Positions 35,237-44,595 of a stretch of DNA of 64,000 nucleotides are shown here, in pieces. A program made the position numbers and the translations under genes. Every line of letters begins with the position of its first letter. Position 1 is the stretch's first letter. Below the pieces are notes generated by a model. The model searched no databases. It was given only the letters and a program-made list of their open reading frames with translations, and was not told where the DNA came from. The stretch comes from Desulfoferrobacter suflitae (lineage in GTDB: Bacteria; Desulfobacterota; Syntrophobacteria; Syntrophobacterales; Syntrophobacteraceae). Location: contig NZ_JAIBKA010000001.1 of NCBI RefSeq assembly GCF_022603395.1, positions 372,001 through 436,000 of the forward strand. The letters are read 5' to 3'.

Positions 35237-35815
35237 CTATTCCCTGTTCTTCAGTGCCTTGCCGATTTTGAATGCCGGAGCGAGCGGCTCGCCCAGGCTG
35301 AAATAAGTCTTCTGGGCGCCTCCACCATAAATGATGGGCCTCACCTTGCGGGCATCGGGCTCGCCGTCCTGCATGCACTCCACCGACACATGGGTCTCTT
35401 CAATGAGCCCGACAAGCAACGCGTGGCTGCCCAGATTAAGCATGTGGAGCATTTGGCATTCGAGATTGACCGGGCATTCCACGATGAGAGGAGCTGTTTT
35501 CAGTTTTCCATAGAACACCGTGAATCGGCAGGTCTCGGTCTTATCGTCTTGGGCTCCGGAGACGATCCCGCAGTAATCGGTTTCCTTCACCAGGTTTTCA
35601 GAAGGAATATTCACTGAAAAGGTGTCATTCTGGCGAATGCCTTTGTAGGTGTGGCGATGGTGCTGAATGCCCACCGTCAACATGGGCGGATTACTGTTGG
35701 CAATGCCGCACCAGGCGGCGGTCATGAAATTGGACTTGCCGTCTACGCGGGCTCCGATCAGACAGGCCGGCATGGGAAAAAGCAATGTCTTCGGCCCCAT
35801 AGTGATTTTTTTCAT
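35237..35815 (-). CDS. Flavin reductase-like FMN-binding protein
   Basis: A 192-residue protein of the flavoredoxin/flavin-reductase group (PF01613-like): PMPACLIGARVDGKSNFMTAAWCGIANSNPPMLTVGIQHHRHTYKGI and FSVNIPSENLVKETDYCGIVSG. Such proteins bind FMN and act in electron transfer in anaerobes. AGGAGA precedes the ATG. It lies between the SagB-like nitroreductase and yjbQ on one strand, and a shared transcript is likely. Confidence 0.88.
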   Translation of the reverse strand: MKKITMGPKTLLFPMPACLIGARVDGKSNFMTAAWCGIANSNPPMLTVGIQHHRHTYKGIRQNDTFSVNIPSENLVKETDYCGIVSGAQDDKTETCRFTVFYGKLKTAPLIVECPVNLECQMLHMLNLGSHALLVGLIEETHVSVECMQDGEPDARKVRPIIYGGGAQKTYFSLGEPLAPAFKIGKALKNRE

Positions 35816-35820
35816 GGCAT

Positions 35821-36522
35821 CTATCTCCTTTTTCCAACCGGCATGATGACGAGCGGCGTCACATCATCCGGCAATTCGAGTATCCGTTGCACTTTCTCAT
35901 CATGGAACGCCCCGATGACAACGGTTCCCAGATCAAGTGCCGCGGCCTGCAGGTATACATTTTGTGCGGCGTGGCCCGCCTCCATATGAACATAGCGAAT
36001 ACCCCGCTCGCGATACTTTCGAGTGGCTCTCTCATACACCGCCGCAACCACAATGCAGGCGGGTGCATTGCGAATACAGGATTGTCCCAGGGCTGCAGCC
36101 GTCAAATCTGCGCGCAAATCGCCACTGACCATTTGCAGCAGCCGATGTTGGACCGGCTGATACCGGTAAACGCCGGTGGCGAGTCCCTCGACGTTCCCGG
36201 CCACCACATAGACCTCCAGCGGATACAGCGCACCGGCCGAAGGGGCGGTTCTATAGCCCGTGCGGCCGGTCAGCCCTTGAGCAGCCCACAGCAGTTGCGC
36301 AATGTCCTGCAATTTCATGGCGGTGGCGGCATAATGCCTCTCCGACCTCCGTTTGACCAGGGCCTCTTCGACGGATACAGAGCTTTCCATTAACGCTTCC
36401 GGCAAGTCGATCATTTTGTCCCTCCCCCGCTCAGCCCCTGTTGCACCGGCGACCATGGGCAACAAAACCAGGCCGGGCAGCATCATGCCAACCAGAGCAT
36501 GGCAGTTGACTAACCCTTTCAT
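35821..36522 (-). CDS. SagB/ThcOx-type nitroreductase with N-terminal export signal
   Basis: From ATG 36522 (CGGAGG upstream) the product is 233 residues. A hydrophobic N-terminal segment (VGMMLPGLVLLPMVAGATGA) suggests export. The nitroreductase fold follows: VEEALVKRRSERHYAATAMKLQDIAQLLWAAQGLTG, TAPSAGALYPLEVYVVAG, HMEAGHAAQNVYLQAAALDLGTVVIGAF. SagB-type enzymes use FMN to oxidise azolines, but many homologues stand alone as here. No cyclodehydratase is nearby, so a RiPP role is not supported. A start 18 bases earlier is possible. Confidence 0.85.
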   Translation of the reverse strand: MKGLVNCHALVGMMLPGLVLLPMVAGATGAERGRDKMIDLPEALMESSVSVEEALVKRRSERHYAATAMKLQDIAQLLWAAQGLTGRTGYRTAPSAGALYPLEVYVVAGNVEGLATGVYRYQPVQHRLLQMVSGDLRADLTAAALGQSCIRNAPACIVVAAVYERATRKYRERGIRYVHMEAGHAAQNVYLQAAALDLGTVVIGAFHDEKVQRILELPDDVTPLVIMPVGKRR

Positions 36523-36718
36523 GCCATACCTCCGTTTCATGCCACTTCATACCACTCACTCCAGTTGCCGTGTACTTCACAATAGCGCAAGAGGGATTTG
36601 CATGACAAACCGGATTTTGTCCCGCGCAATACCAACAATGCACTGCCATGGGGCCGCCTTTGCTGCGTTGAAAGCAGTTGTCGAAAGGCTTGCCGTCCTC
36701 ATGGCAGCGCGTCTCCAC
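36431..36718 (-). CDS. Cys-rich small ORF, possibly frameshifted at its start
   Basis: The frame from GTG 36718 reads HEDGKPFDNCFQRSKGG, then MAVHCWYCAGQNPVCHANPSCAIVKY, a protein-like, metal-binding-looking pattern with six cysteines in its core. Its 3' part overlaps the SagB-like gene. Just upstream, in another frame, an ATG near 36754 reads MSREINRIEEGLWRR, which would join well with the Cys-rich part, so one base may have been gained or lost near 36700. I do not recognise the family. Confidence 0.4.
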   Translation of the reverse strand: METRCHEDGKPFDNCFQRSKGGPMAVHCWYCAGQNPVCHANPSCAIVKYTATGVSGMKWHETEVWHERVSQLPCSGWHDAARPGFVAHGRRCNRG

Positions 36719-36890
36719 AGGCCTTCTTCGATCCGGTTAATTTCCCTTGACATCGACTCTATTCAATGAATAGATACCAAATTTTACAGCTAATTTCGGA
36801 AATCGATGAGTTTATGAGTGCTCATATCACGCTGCCAGAAGATTATCAAATCGATTGAGAGCATCTGGCAATTTTTCAAAGGAGCCTTTT

Positions 36891-37766
36891 ATGACGTTCC
36901 AGGAATTGATCCTTGCATTAGATAAATTCTGGTCTGAGCGCGGGTGCGTCGTTCAGCAGCCATATGATCTGGAAGTTGGCGCCGGCACCTTCAACCCGGC
37001 TACGTTCCTGCGCGTGTTGGGTCCCGAACCTTATAAGGTGGCCTATGTAGAACCTTCAAGACGCCCGACCGACGGCCGTTACGGGGAAAACCCCAACCGA
37101 CTTCAACACTATTACCAATATCAGGTCATCATCAAACCGTCTCCACCCGATTCGCAGGGTCTGTACCTGGAAAGCCTGAAAAGCTTCGGAATTGATCCAC
37201 TCGACCACGACATTCGGTTTGTCGAGGATGACTGGGAATCCCCCACCCTTGGAGCTTCCGGGCTGGGATGGGAAGTGTGGCTGGACGGCATGGAAATTAC
37301 CCAGTTCACTTATTTCCAGCAGGTTGGCGGCATAGCTTTGAGCCCCGTCAGTCTTGAGCTCACCTATGGACTTGAGCGCATCGCCATGTACCTGCAGGGC
37401 ATTGACAATGTCTACGATCTGATCTGGAACGGCAAGGTGACCTACGGCGACGTGCACCATCGAGGTGAGGTGGAGTGGTGCCACTATAATTTTGAGCAGG
37501 CCGATGTTGACATGCTGCTGCAGCTCTTCAACATGTATGAAGCCGAATCCCTCAGGATGCACGAACGCGGGCTGGTTCTGCCGTGCTACGACTATTGCCT
37601 GAAGTGTTCTCATACTTTCAATTTGCTGGATGCCAGAGGGGCCATCAGCGTGACGGAGCGCACCAATTACATCGCGCGGGTTCGCAACCTGGCGCGACTC
37701 ACGGCGCATGATTACGTGGCGCAACGCGAACAAATGGGATTTCCGCTGCTCAACAAATGGGATTAG
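36891..37766 (+). CDS. glyQ: Glycyl-tRNA synthetase alpha subunit
   Basis: Class II aminoacyl-tRNA synthetase subunit of the bacterial alpha2-beta2 type. The 291 residues begin [33 protein letters not shown] and carry [47 protein letters not shown] and [18 protein letters not shown] 36891 follows AAGGAG; an upstream in-frame start lacks a ribosome site. glyS follows 21 bases later. Confidence 0.97.
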   Translation: MTFQELILALDKFWSERGCVVQQPYDLEVGAGTFNPATFLRVLGPEPYKVAYVEPSRRPTDGRYGENPNRLQHYYQYQVIIKPSPPDSQGLYLESLKSFGIDPLDHDIRFVEDDWESPTLGASGLGWEVWLDGMEITQFTYFQQVGGIALSPVSLELTYGLERIAMYLQGIDNVYDLIWNGKVTYGDVHHRGEVEWCHYNFEQADVDMLLQLFNMYEAESLRMHERGLVLPCYDYCLKCSHTFNLLDARGAISVTERTNYIARVRNLARLTAHDYVAQREQMGFPLLNKWD

Positions 37767-37787
37767 CAGTAAGCCTTGGAGGGAATC

Positions 37788-39860
37788 GTGGGAAAAGATT
37801 TGTATCTTGAACTAGGAAGTGAAGAAATTCCAACCAGTTATATCCAGCCAGCATTGGAAGCAATGGCGACCCAGATGGTGCGCTTTCTGGATGAAAACCG
37901 CATCGGACATGACCAACCATACACCACCGGGACTCCCAGGCGGTTGATACTGTTCATACCGAACGTGGCGGCCCAACAGGAACCCTATGCCACCGAAATC
38001 ATCGGTCCCCCCAAGAATGTGGCTTACGATCCCGAAGGACGTCCTACCAAAGCGGCCGAAGGATTTGCCCGCGGTCAAGGGGTAACACTCGAAGAGATAC
38101 AGTTCAAGGAGACCTCCAAGGGAGAATATCTTTGCATCGTGCGTGAAGAGGCAGGGCTTCCGACCAGGGATCATCTGGAGAGGATGCTGCCGGATTTCAT
38201 TGCCCATATTCCCTTTCCCAAGTCGATGCGCTGGGCCAGTCTCAGTGTGACGTACACCCGCCCTTTGCACTGGATCACGGGACTTTTCGGGGAAGAGACG
38301 TTGAAGTGCCGCTACGGCGATATCGTGAGCGGGAATCAATCCTTTGGGCATCGCTTCATGAGTCCCCAATGGATTCCCGTAACCGGCTATAAAAACCATA
38401 TGGAAAATTTGAAGAAGCACTTTGTCATGGCGGACATGCAAGAGCGCAGGGAGGCGATCCGCCGGGGCATCAAGGAGACAGCGGCCAAGGTAGGCGGGTT
38501 AATCCTGGAAGACGACGAACTGCTGGATGAGGTGACCCAATTGGTTGAGTACCCCGAACCTCTGCTGGGAGAATTCGAACAACGCTATCTGCAACTTCCG
38601 CCCGAGCTTCTGATTACGGTGATCAAGAAACATCAACGCTATTTTGCCGTGACCGATGCTCAGGGGAACCTGCTGCATTATTTTGTAACGGTTGCCAACA
38701 CCATCCCGCGCGATCCGAAGCTGGTTGCTGCAGGCAACGCCCGCGTAGTGCGCGCGCGCCTCGAGGATGCCCGTTTCTATTACGAAGAAGACCAGAAGGT
38801 TCCGTTGGATAAGCGTGCTGAAGAACTGAAAAACGTTGTCTTTCACTCCAAGCTTGGCACCAGTTGGGAAAAAGTCGGCCGCTTTACGGCACTGGCACGC
38901 TGGCTGGGAGAACAGTTGGCCCCCGATTCACTCGATACCCTGCTGCGGGCAGCTTTCTTATGCAAGGCGGATTTGGTCACCGGCATGGTCGGGGAGTTTC
39001 CTGAACTGCAGGGAGTTATGGGACGAGCCTATGCGCGCTTGCAGGGTGAACCGCAGGCGGTGGCGGAGGCTGTTTTCGAGCACTATCTTCCCGTGCGGGC
39101 CGGCGGGCCGATCCCCCGGAAGGTGGAAGGCGCATTGCTCAGCATTGCAGATAAGATGGATACCATCGTGGGTTGCTTCGGAGTCGGACTCATTCCCACA
39201 GGAACCGCCGATCCCTTTGCCCTGCGCCGGCAGACCCTGGGTATCATCCGCATCATTCTGGAAAAACCGTTTCGCATATCCCTTGGGCAACTGGTCGATC
39301 AAGCGCTGCCCCTGCTAAAGTCCCACATGACCGAACCGGCAGAAACAGTAAAAGAGGGTGTACTGGATTTCTTTTCCGGCAGATTGCAGCATTGGCTGGT
39401 CAGCCAGCAAGGCTTTGCCGCTGATGCCGTGGATGCCTCTCTGACTGCTGGAATGGATGATCTGGTGGATGCAGTCGCGCGTGCCAGAGCGCTTGCCGCT
39501 TTCAAGAACCGTGCGGATTTCGAAAGTCTTGCCACCGCATTCAAGAGAGTAGTGAATATCATCAAGGAACCCGAAACTACCCCCGTGAGTCCTCAACTGT
39601 TCAGCGGCAATGCAGAAAAAGACCTGTTTGACGCATTGCAGACCACGGCAGGACTTGTCTCCGGGTGCATGGATCGATCCGACTATGACGGTGCACTGGC
39701 GGCCATGGCTAAACTTAAAGAACCCATAGACGCTTTCTTTGACTCGGTGCTGGTAATGGACAAGGACGAAGCCGTTCGCCGCAATCGTTTGGCTCTGCTG
39801 ACACAGATCCATGATTTATTCGCCAGGGTCGGAGACTTCCGAAAAATCCAAACCACGTAG
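37788..39860 (+). CDS. glyS: Glycyl-tRNA synthetase beta subunit
   Basis: The 690-residue partner of GlyQ, with KDLYLELGSEEIPTSYIQPAL at the N-terminus, LPDFIAHIPFPKSMRW, a TRPLHWITGLFGEE core, IKKHQRYFAV and an HD-like domain around LGTSWEKVGR. The C-terminal anticodon-binding region contains LAAFKNRADFESLATAFKRVVNI. The start is GTG 37788, four bases after GGAGGG; a TTG 12 bases upstream lies ahead of that site. Confidence 0.96.
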   Translation: MGKDLYLELGSEEIPTSYIQPALEAMATQMVRFLDENRIGHDQPYTTGTPRRLILFIPNVAAQQEPYATEIIGPPKNVAYDPEGRPTKAAEGFARGQGVTLEEIQFKETSKGEYLCIVREEAGLPTRDHLERMLPDFIAHIPFPKSMRWASLSVTYTRPLHWITGLFGEETLKCRYGDIVSGNQSFGHRFMSPQWIPVTGYKNHMENLKKHFVMADMQERREAIRRGIKETAAKVGGLILEDDELLDEVTQLVEYPEPLLGEFEQRYLQLPPELLITVIKKHQRYFAVTDAQGNLLHYFVTVANTIPRDPKLVAAGNARVVRARLEDARFYYEEDQKVPLDKRAEELKNVVFHSKLGTSWEKVGRFTALARWLGEQLAPDSLDTLLRAAFLCKADLVTGMVGEFPELQGVMGRAYARLQGEPQAVAEAVFEHYLPVRAGGPIPRKVEGALLSIADKMDTIVGCFGVGLIPTGTADPFALRRQTLGIIRIILEKPFRISLGQLVDQALPLLKSHMTEPAETVKEGVLDFFSGRLQHWLVSQQGFAADAVDASLTAGMDDLVDAVARARALAAFKNRADFESLATAFKRVVNIIKEPETTPVSPQLFSGNAEKDLFDALQTTAGLVSGCMDRSDYDGALAAMAKLKEPIDAFFDSVLVMDKDEAVRRNRLALLTQIHDLFARVGDFRKIQTT

Positions 39861-39867
39861 CTTTGTG

Positions 39868-39900
39868 GGGATTCGTCACGCCGCCGGCGGGACGAATCCC
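39868..39900 (+). terminator. Hairpin after glyS
   Basis: GGGATTCGTC (39868-39877) and GACGAATCCC (39891-39900) form a perfect 10-bp stem with a 13-nt loop. There is no T-run. It lies between the convergent genes glyS and nagZ. Confidence 0.55.
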
Positions 39901-40004
39901 GGCAGAACTTTGCCGGCCTCAATCGGGCCGTTTCGCCCATTACCCCCGCGCAAGCCCACAAGAGTCGGCAGCAGGAGGAAAGCCGCTCCTCCGGCAACTA
40001 CCCT

Positions 40005-41027
40005 CTAAGCATCCAGGGGCAATGCCGCTCCATGCCGTGCAAACAGCCTGCTGATGCGCTGCAGGGACTGGCGTGCCAGGTCCAATATGAGATTCCCTCC
40101 TCGAAGAGCATCGTAAAGCGCTGAGTACAACGGTTCGATATTGTCGGGCTTTTGACACAGGAGAAAAAAATCAATGGTTGATCGCATCCCCTGCCGTATG
40201 ATTTCATCCCACGAGTAATGGCCGGAGGCTGCTTCCATATCCAGGTCGTCGCTGAACAACACCTGCCTGAAAGCAAGCCTGTTGCGCAGCCATTCAACAT
40301 TGATGATGGGCGACAGGGTTGCCGGCCAATCGGGGTCGAGGGACGGATAGCGGGCGTGCGATGTCATGACACAGTGAACTCCCGCCCTGACGGCCTTCTC
40401 AAACGGCAACAGCGCCCTTTCCATGTCACCCTGGCTCTGCCAACGGATGACCGGCGCGAAATAATGCGGATCGGATTCGGCAAGCCCCAGACCGGGATAG
40501 TGTTTTGCCGTTGCCGAAACGCCGTTTGTCTGCAGCGTTTCTATCCATAGTTTGCCAAGCTCCGCCACCCGATGCGGATCAGATCCCAGGCAGCGCTCCC
40601 GCATGAAATGATCTTGCTCCTCCGGAAGAACGTCCAAAACCGGCGCAAAGTTGATCTGAATTCCACACTGCCTGAGATCCAATGCCGCCCTGCGGCTCCA
40701 TTCCCTGACCGCCCGATGGCCCTCGACGGCCAGACTGTGGGCCGAAGGAAGTTGCGTGAAAGGAAGCACTAAGCGTTGAACCGGCCCTCCCTCCTGGTCG
40801 ATGGCCACTAATAACGAACGCCCCAGAGCCTCCCGGGCAAACCTTTGGGCACCTTCCAGCAACTCGAGCAGCTGTTCGCGGCTTTCAATGTTTCGGCTGT
40901 ACAGCACGATGCCCGCCACTTGAAACTCCTGGATGATCCATTTGAGTTCATCCTCCAGCCTCAAGCCGCGAAACCCCACAAGAAGATGTATGCCTGCCTG
41001 TGAATTCAGTCCGGTTCTAATGAGCAA
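40005..41027 (-). CDS. nagZ: Beta-N-acetylhexosaminidase NagZ (GH3)
   Basis: Removes N-acetylglucosamine from peptidoglycan fragments during wall recycling. The 340 residues carry GIVLYSRNIESREQLLELL, LVAIDQEGGPVQRL, INFAPVLDVLPEEQDHF, the catalytic loop ATAKHYPGLGLAESDPHY (His of the Asp/His dyad) and the nucleophile region VLFSDDLDME. It ends with LFARHGAALPLDA. NagZ-type proteins are usually cytoplasmic, and no signal peptide is seen. Confidence 0.92.
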   Translation of the reverse strand: MLIRTGLNSQAGIHLLVGFRGLRLEDELKWIIQEFQVAGIVLYSRNIESREQLLELLEGAQRFAREALGRSLLVAIDQEGGPVQRLVLPFTQLPSAHSLAVEGHRAVREWSRRAALDLRQCGIQINFAPVLDVLPEEQDHFMRERCLGSDPHRVAELGKLWIETLQTNGVSATAKHYPGLGLAESDPHYFAPVIRWQSQGDMERALLPFEKAVRAGVHCVMTSHARYPSLDPDWPATLSPIINVEWLRNRLAFRQVLFSDDLDMEAASGHYSWDEIIRQGMRSTIDFFLLCQKPDNIEPLYSALYDALRGGNLILDLARQSLQRISRLFARHGAALPLDA

Positions 41028-41202
41028 AGTCTTCTCCCTGTAATCCGCAATGCGCCGAAAAATTTCGATTTGACTTGGTCAAAACCTGGTATAGTCTCTG
41101 ACAAAGTGCAGCAGTCCCCGTCAAACGCTGATGCCGCGGCCGAAATGGCCGAGACAATGTAACAGATTGAACCACTCAGAGCAATTGTGAGGAAGGTATT
41201 CG

Positions 41203-42675
41203 ATGCATGATAAAAACCACAGTATTTTCATTGGCCTGGGAGAGAGTTCCCTGCATCTGCCGCTGGTGCGCGCCAACCGGCATGGGCTGATTGCGGGAGC
41301 GACGGGCACGGGCAAGACCGTGACCCTGCAAATCATGGCGGAAGGATTCTCCAGCCAGGGTGTACCGGTATTTCTCGCCGATGTTAAGGGAGATCTTGCC
41401 GGAATCAGCCAGGCGGGAGAACCGAAACCGAAAATACTGGCAAGAGCACAAAAAGTGGGCATGGCGGATTTTCAACAGCGTGCATTCCCCACGCTGTTTT
41501 GGGACCTGTTTGGACAGCGCGGGCACCCGGTCAGAACCACCGTTTCCGACATGGGTCCGCTGTTGCTGGCGCGTCTGCTCGATCTGAACGATACCCAGGA
41601 GGGCGTCATCAACATCGCCTTCAAAGCCGCCGATGATGAGGGGCTATTGCTTCTGGATTTTAAGGACTTGAGGGCCGTTCTCAATTACATTTCCGAGCAG
41701 AGCAAAAGCTTTTCGCAAAATTACGGGCGCGTGCACTCGGCTTCCATCGGAACCATTCAGCGCAAGCTGCTCACCCTGGAGCAGCAGGGAGGCGACCGTT
41801 TCTTTGGGGAACCCGCACTGGAGCTCAACGACCTGATGATCACCGATTTTTACGGCAACGGCGTCATCAGCATCCTGGCGGCCGACCAGCTCATGCACAA
41901 CCCCAGGGCCTATGCGACCTTGCTGCTGTGGCTTATGGCGGAGCTGTTTGAAGAACTTCCGGAAGTAGGAGATTTGGACCAGCCCAGGCTGGTTTTCTTC
42001 TTTGATGAAGCACACTTGCTGTTCGATGATGCGCCCAGAGCACTGGTTGACAAGATAGAACAAGTAGTGAGGCTGATCCGATCCAAGGGGGTGGGCATCT
42101 ATTTTGTCACCCAAAATCCGTTGGATATTCCCGACGCCGTCCTTGGGCAGCTGGGAAACCGCATACAACATGCCCTGCGCGCCTTCACTCCGCGGGAACA
42201 GAGGGCGGTGCGAGCCGCCGCCGAAACCTTCAGAGTCAATCCCAAGCTCAACGTGAGCGAGGCGATCACGCAGTTGGGGGTGGGAGAAGCTCTGGTTTCG
42301 CTGCTCGATGAACAGGGCCGACCGGGGATGGTAGAACGCGCCATGATCCGCCCTCCCATGTCCCGGCTTGGGGTGATAACGGACGCCGAGCGACAGACGA
42401 GCATGCTCAACAGTCCGGTGCGTAGCAAGTATGATCACACAGTGGACCGGCAATCGGCCCATGAAATGTTGCTGGCACGTGCCAAAGAGGCAGCGGCTCT
42501 GGAAGGTTTGCGGGAAGAGCGCTATGCCGGCACCGGACGATCCGCTTCATCTCCCAGGAGCAATCGCCAGGGTCTCGCAGAAGCGATGGCCAAGAGCGTG
42601 GCCCGAAGCATCGGCAGTCAACTGGGGCGACAAATAGTGCGCGGCATTTTGGGCTCAATCTTCAAGAAAGGATAA
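41203..42675 (+). CDS. HerA-like ATPase (DUF853/YjgR family)
   Basis: A 490-residue FtsK/HerA-superfamily ATPase. Walker A is GATGTGKT (about 33-40) and Walker [13 protein letters not shown] (about 265-276). The N-terminal core reads [22 protein letters not shown], typical of DUF853 proteins, and [36 protein letters not shown] follows. The C-terminal 90 residues are basic and Ser/Arg-rich. Function in vivo is unknown. TATAGT lies about 110 bp upstream as a possible -10 element. Confidence 0.9.
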   Translation: MHDKNHSIFIGLGESSLHLPLVRANRHGLIAGATGTGKTVTLQIMAEGFSSQGVPVFLADVKGDLAGISQAGEPKPKILARAQKVGMADFQQRAFPTLFWDLFGQRGHPVRTTVSDMGPLLLARLLDLNDTQEGVINIAFKAADDEGLLLLDFKDLRAVLNYISEQSKSFSQNYGRVHSASIGTIQRKLLTLEQQGGDRFFGEPALELNDLMITDFYGNGVISILAADQLMHNPRAYATLLLWLMAELFEELPEVGDLDQPRLVFFFDEAHLLFDDAPRALVDKIEQVVRLIRSKGVGIYFVTQNPLDIPDAVLGQLGNRIQHALRAFTPREQRAVRAAAETFRVNPKLNVSEAITQLGVGEALVSLLDEQGRPGMVERAMIRPPMSRLGVITDAERQTSMLNSPVRSKYDHTVDRQSAHEMLLARAKEAAALEGLREERYAGTGRSASSPRSNRQGLAEAMAKSVARSIGSQLGRQIVRGILGSIFKKG

Positions 42676-42748
42676 TGAAGTGCCGACCCGGGCAACAGAG
42701 CGTCGTCTTCCGACCGGCTCCCTTCAACCCTCTCGGTCCCACAGCAAA

Positions 42749-43453
42749 CTAATCGGTTCTGGCCGAAGCTGAGCCGAACAGGATATCTTGGGCCTTCGGT
42801 CCGCAATTGAAGAGCAGATCGAAGGCAGAAAGGTTGGGAATGAAATCGCCCCAGAGTTGCGGGTAGATCGGTGCAGGATACTTGAAAAAATCAAGCCGGA
42901 TGCCGGCAGCATCAAACTCCCCTGTGTCGATATATTTTGCCGCGGCGGTCTGAGTCAAGTACACAGAGCTTCCCAGCACCTTGCACATTTCCACGAGAAG
43001 GCGATTGCCGCGCGCATGAATGCCCAATTCCGACAGCAGCATGATCTTGGAGTCGATCTCGAGGGCATGCACCAGGTACCTGATGATCGCCAGGTTGCAC
43101 TCCAGCATTGTCAGGTGCTGGCAGGTAAATATTTCATCAAGAATTCCAACATGGTCGGCGAAATAGGGAGCGTGGGCGTAGGCGCTGCGAAGGCTCTCCC
43201 TGTGCTTGTGTTGCCAGCGACCCTCATAGCAAATCTTGACATCGCTGATGCGCTGCATCCCCAACCCTTTTTTCCAAACGGGTATGGTCATCCACAGAGT
43301 GCCCTGGTCGTTCTTAAAGCGATTTCTGGTAATCCAGGTGGTTCCCCGCGGGAACTGTACAGTGTCGAGGATCACAAACACATCGCAGCGCTGCAGCTTG
43401 TAAAAAAAGCCCGAGAACGGGCAAAAGTACGGCTGGTTTGCGGCTATGATCAT
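42749..43453 (-). CDS. WbqC-family protein
   Basis: A 234-residue protein starting MIIAANQPYFCPFSGFFYKLQRCDVFVILDTVQFPRGTTWITRNRF, the WbqC pattern (AAHQPxYxPWxGFF). Family members occur in polysaccharide or surface-sugar gene sets, and their reaction is not established. No glycosyltransferases are nearby. It starts four bases after the upstream DUF2905 gene ends. Confidence 0.88.
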   Translation of the reverse strand: MIIAANQPYFCPFSGFFYKLQRCDVFVILDTVQFPRGTTWITRNRFKNDQGTLWMTIPVWKKGLGMQRISDVKICYEGRWQHKHRESLRSAYAHAPYFADHVGILDEIFTCQHLTMLECNLAIIRYLVHALEIDSKIMLLSELGIHARGNRLLVEMCKVLGSSVYLTQTAAAKYIDTGEFDAAGIRLDFFKYPAPIYPQLWGDFIPNLSAFDLLFNCGPKAQDILFGSASARTD

Positions 43454-43456
43454 GAT

Positions 43457-43666
43457 CTATTTGCGCAATATTCGGATGATCCAAAAAACCAGCGAAACAA
43501 CGACACTCAACAGTATCATGCTGGTTATCGGGATAAAGACCTTTAAGTTGGGCCTGTTCACCACGATGTCGCCGGGCAAACGCCCCAGAGGAATTCTACC
43601 CAGCCACGGCCATAGAACTCCAACGATCAGGATGACGATGCCAAGGACGATGAGCGCTTTCTGCAT
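43457..43666 (-). CDS. DUF2905 small membrane protein
   Basis: From ATG 43666 the product is 69 residues with two membrane helices around the conserved loop GRIPLGRLPGDIVVNRPNLKVFIPITSMILLSV, the DUF2905 hallmark. Function is unknown. It is likely co-transcribed with the WbqC-type gene. The open frame continues 20 codons upstream, without a family match there. Confidence 0.88.
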   Translation of the reverse strand: MQKALIVLGIVILIVGVLWPWLGRIPLGRLPGDIVVNRPNLKVFIPITSMILLSVVVSLVFWIIRILRK

Positions 43667-43986
43667 GATGCGGACAACATCCTTTCCCCGAATGCGGCAA
43701 ACATTCCGGGTTGCCGACGGAAACAAATTTCTTTAAATTGTTTGTGCTCACAGTGGCAGAGGGCAACGCCTGCCCCCATAACCAGAAAACAGCTGGGCAT
43801 CGGTTGCCATCATCAAACCCCGTGGCTCCTTTCGCACTGTGGGCTGCAGGTGTTTTCTGACGGCCGCCGATTGATGCCTAAACGTGGCGATTTCACTTGT
43901 AATAAAATCATTGAGAGTTGAGAAAATCAAGAGACGGTTCCAAATGGCTCCGGCATGAGAGTCATCGTTTATCCGAAGGAAGTCGT
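43667..43986. other. Divergent intergenic region
   Basis: This 320-bp stretch separates the DUF2905 gene from a plus-strand zinc-ribbon gene. Short GC-rich inverted repeats are visible around 43755-43785, but no ORF with a convincing start. Promoters for both flanking genes are presumed here. Confidence 0.35.
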
Positions 43987-44196
43987 ATGAGCAAAGAAGT
44001 TGAATGCATGTGCCTCGAATGCGGCGTTTCTTTGTACCTGGATGGGGACATCATTCATCTGGGAGACTATGTCACCGATGCGCTGCGGGCTGTAGAAAAG
44101 ACTTTCTGCACGCAATGCGGCGGCCAGCTGGCCCTGGTGGGGCTGGCCGGCGATGAGCCCAACTACCGAACCCGAGGCGAGCGCGCAGCAAAATGA
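43987..44196 (+). CDS. Small zinc-ribbon protein (69 residues)
   Basis: Starts MSKEVECMCLECGVSLYLDGDIIHLGDYVTDAL; two Cys pairs, CLEC and CTQC, can form a zinc ribbon. No family name is recognised. AAGGAAG lies before the ATG. It is convergent with the YkgJ-type gene; one base separates the stops. Confidence 0.65.
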   Translation: MSKEVECMCLECGVSLYLDGDIIHLGDYVTDALRAVEKTFCTQCGGQLALVGLAGDEPNYRTRGERAAK

Positions 44197-44197
44197 A

Positions 44198-44542
44198 TCA
44201 AAAAAAGTAAGTCTGGTACAGGTGGTAGATTTCCGCTTCTTCATCGGCATGCAGCAGGCGCACCGGTCTTGCCCCCAGCTGACACAGACTGTTGGGAGAC
44301 GTGCCGTAGAGCCGACAGGTTAGAGGGCGCACCGGATAGATGCGGCAGCCACTGTGGCAGACATACGGGCAAGTCGTTCCCTGCGCCTCCCCAACTGCCG
44401 CACCTATTGACTGCAAATAATTCTTAATCCGCTCGTCCTCGATCCGGGTCCTGGACGGGACCCCGAAATTGCGGCAGCACTCGGTGCACCCCGGAAGGCA
44501 CTGGAAACCGGGTATGAGATCGTAGATGTCGTTGATGTCCAA
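44198..44542 (-). CDS. YkgJ-family cysteine-cluster protein
   Basis: A 114-residue protein of the zinc/iron-chelating UPF0153 type: FQCLPGCTECCRNFG at the N-terminus (C-x3-C-x2-CC), then TTCPYVCHSGCRIYPVRPLTCRLYGTSP. The eight or so conserved cysteines are all present. Function is unknown. The start codon is TTG 44542, five bases after GGAGGG. Confidence 0.85.
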   Translation of the reverse strand: MDINDIYDLIPGFQCLPGCTECCRNFGVPSRTRIEDERIKNYLQSIGAAVGEAQGTTCPYVCHSGCRIYPVRPLTCRLYGTSPNSLCQLGARPVRLLHADEEAEIYHLYQTYFF

Positions 44543-44595
44543 CAGTTCCCTCCTTCATTGTCTCTCTGCGTAACATAAGGAGTGCAGCGATTGTT

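Noticed and set aside
35821-36760. SagB-like enzyme plus Cys-rich ORF as a RiPP (azole peptide) locus
   Set aside because: No cyclodehydratase, leader peptide or transporter nearby, and the SagB-like protein seems exported. The pairing is more likely chance.
41068-41080. TTGACTTGGTCAA as another HcpR/FNR site upstream of the HerA-like gene
   Set aside because: Spacing is 13 bp instead of 14, and the gene has no link to nitrosative stress; such short palindromes occur by chance.
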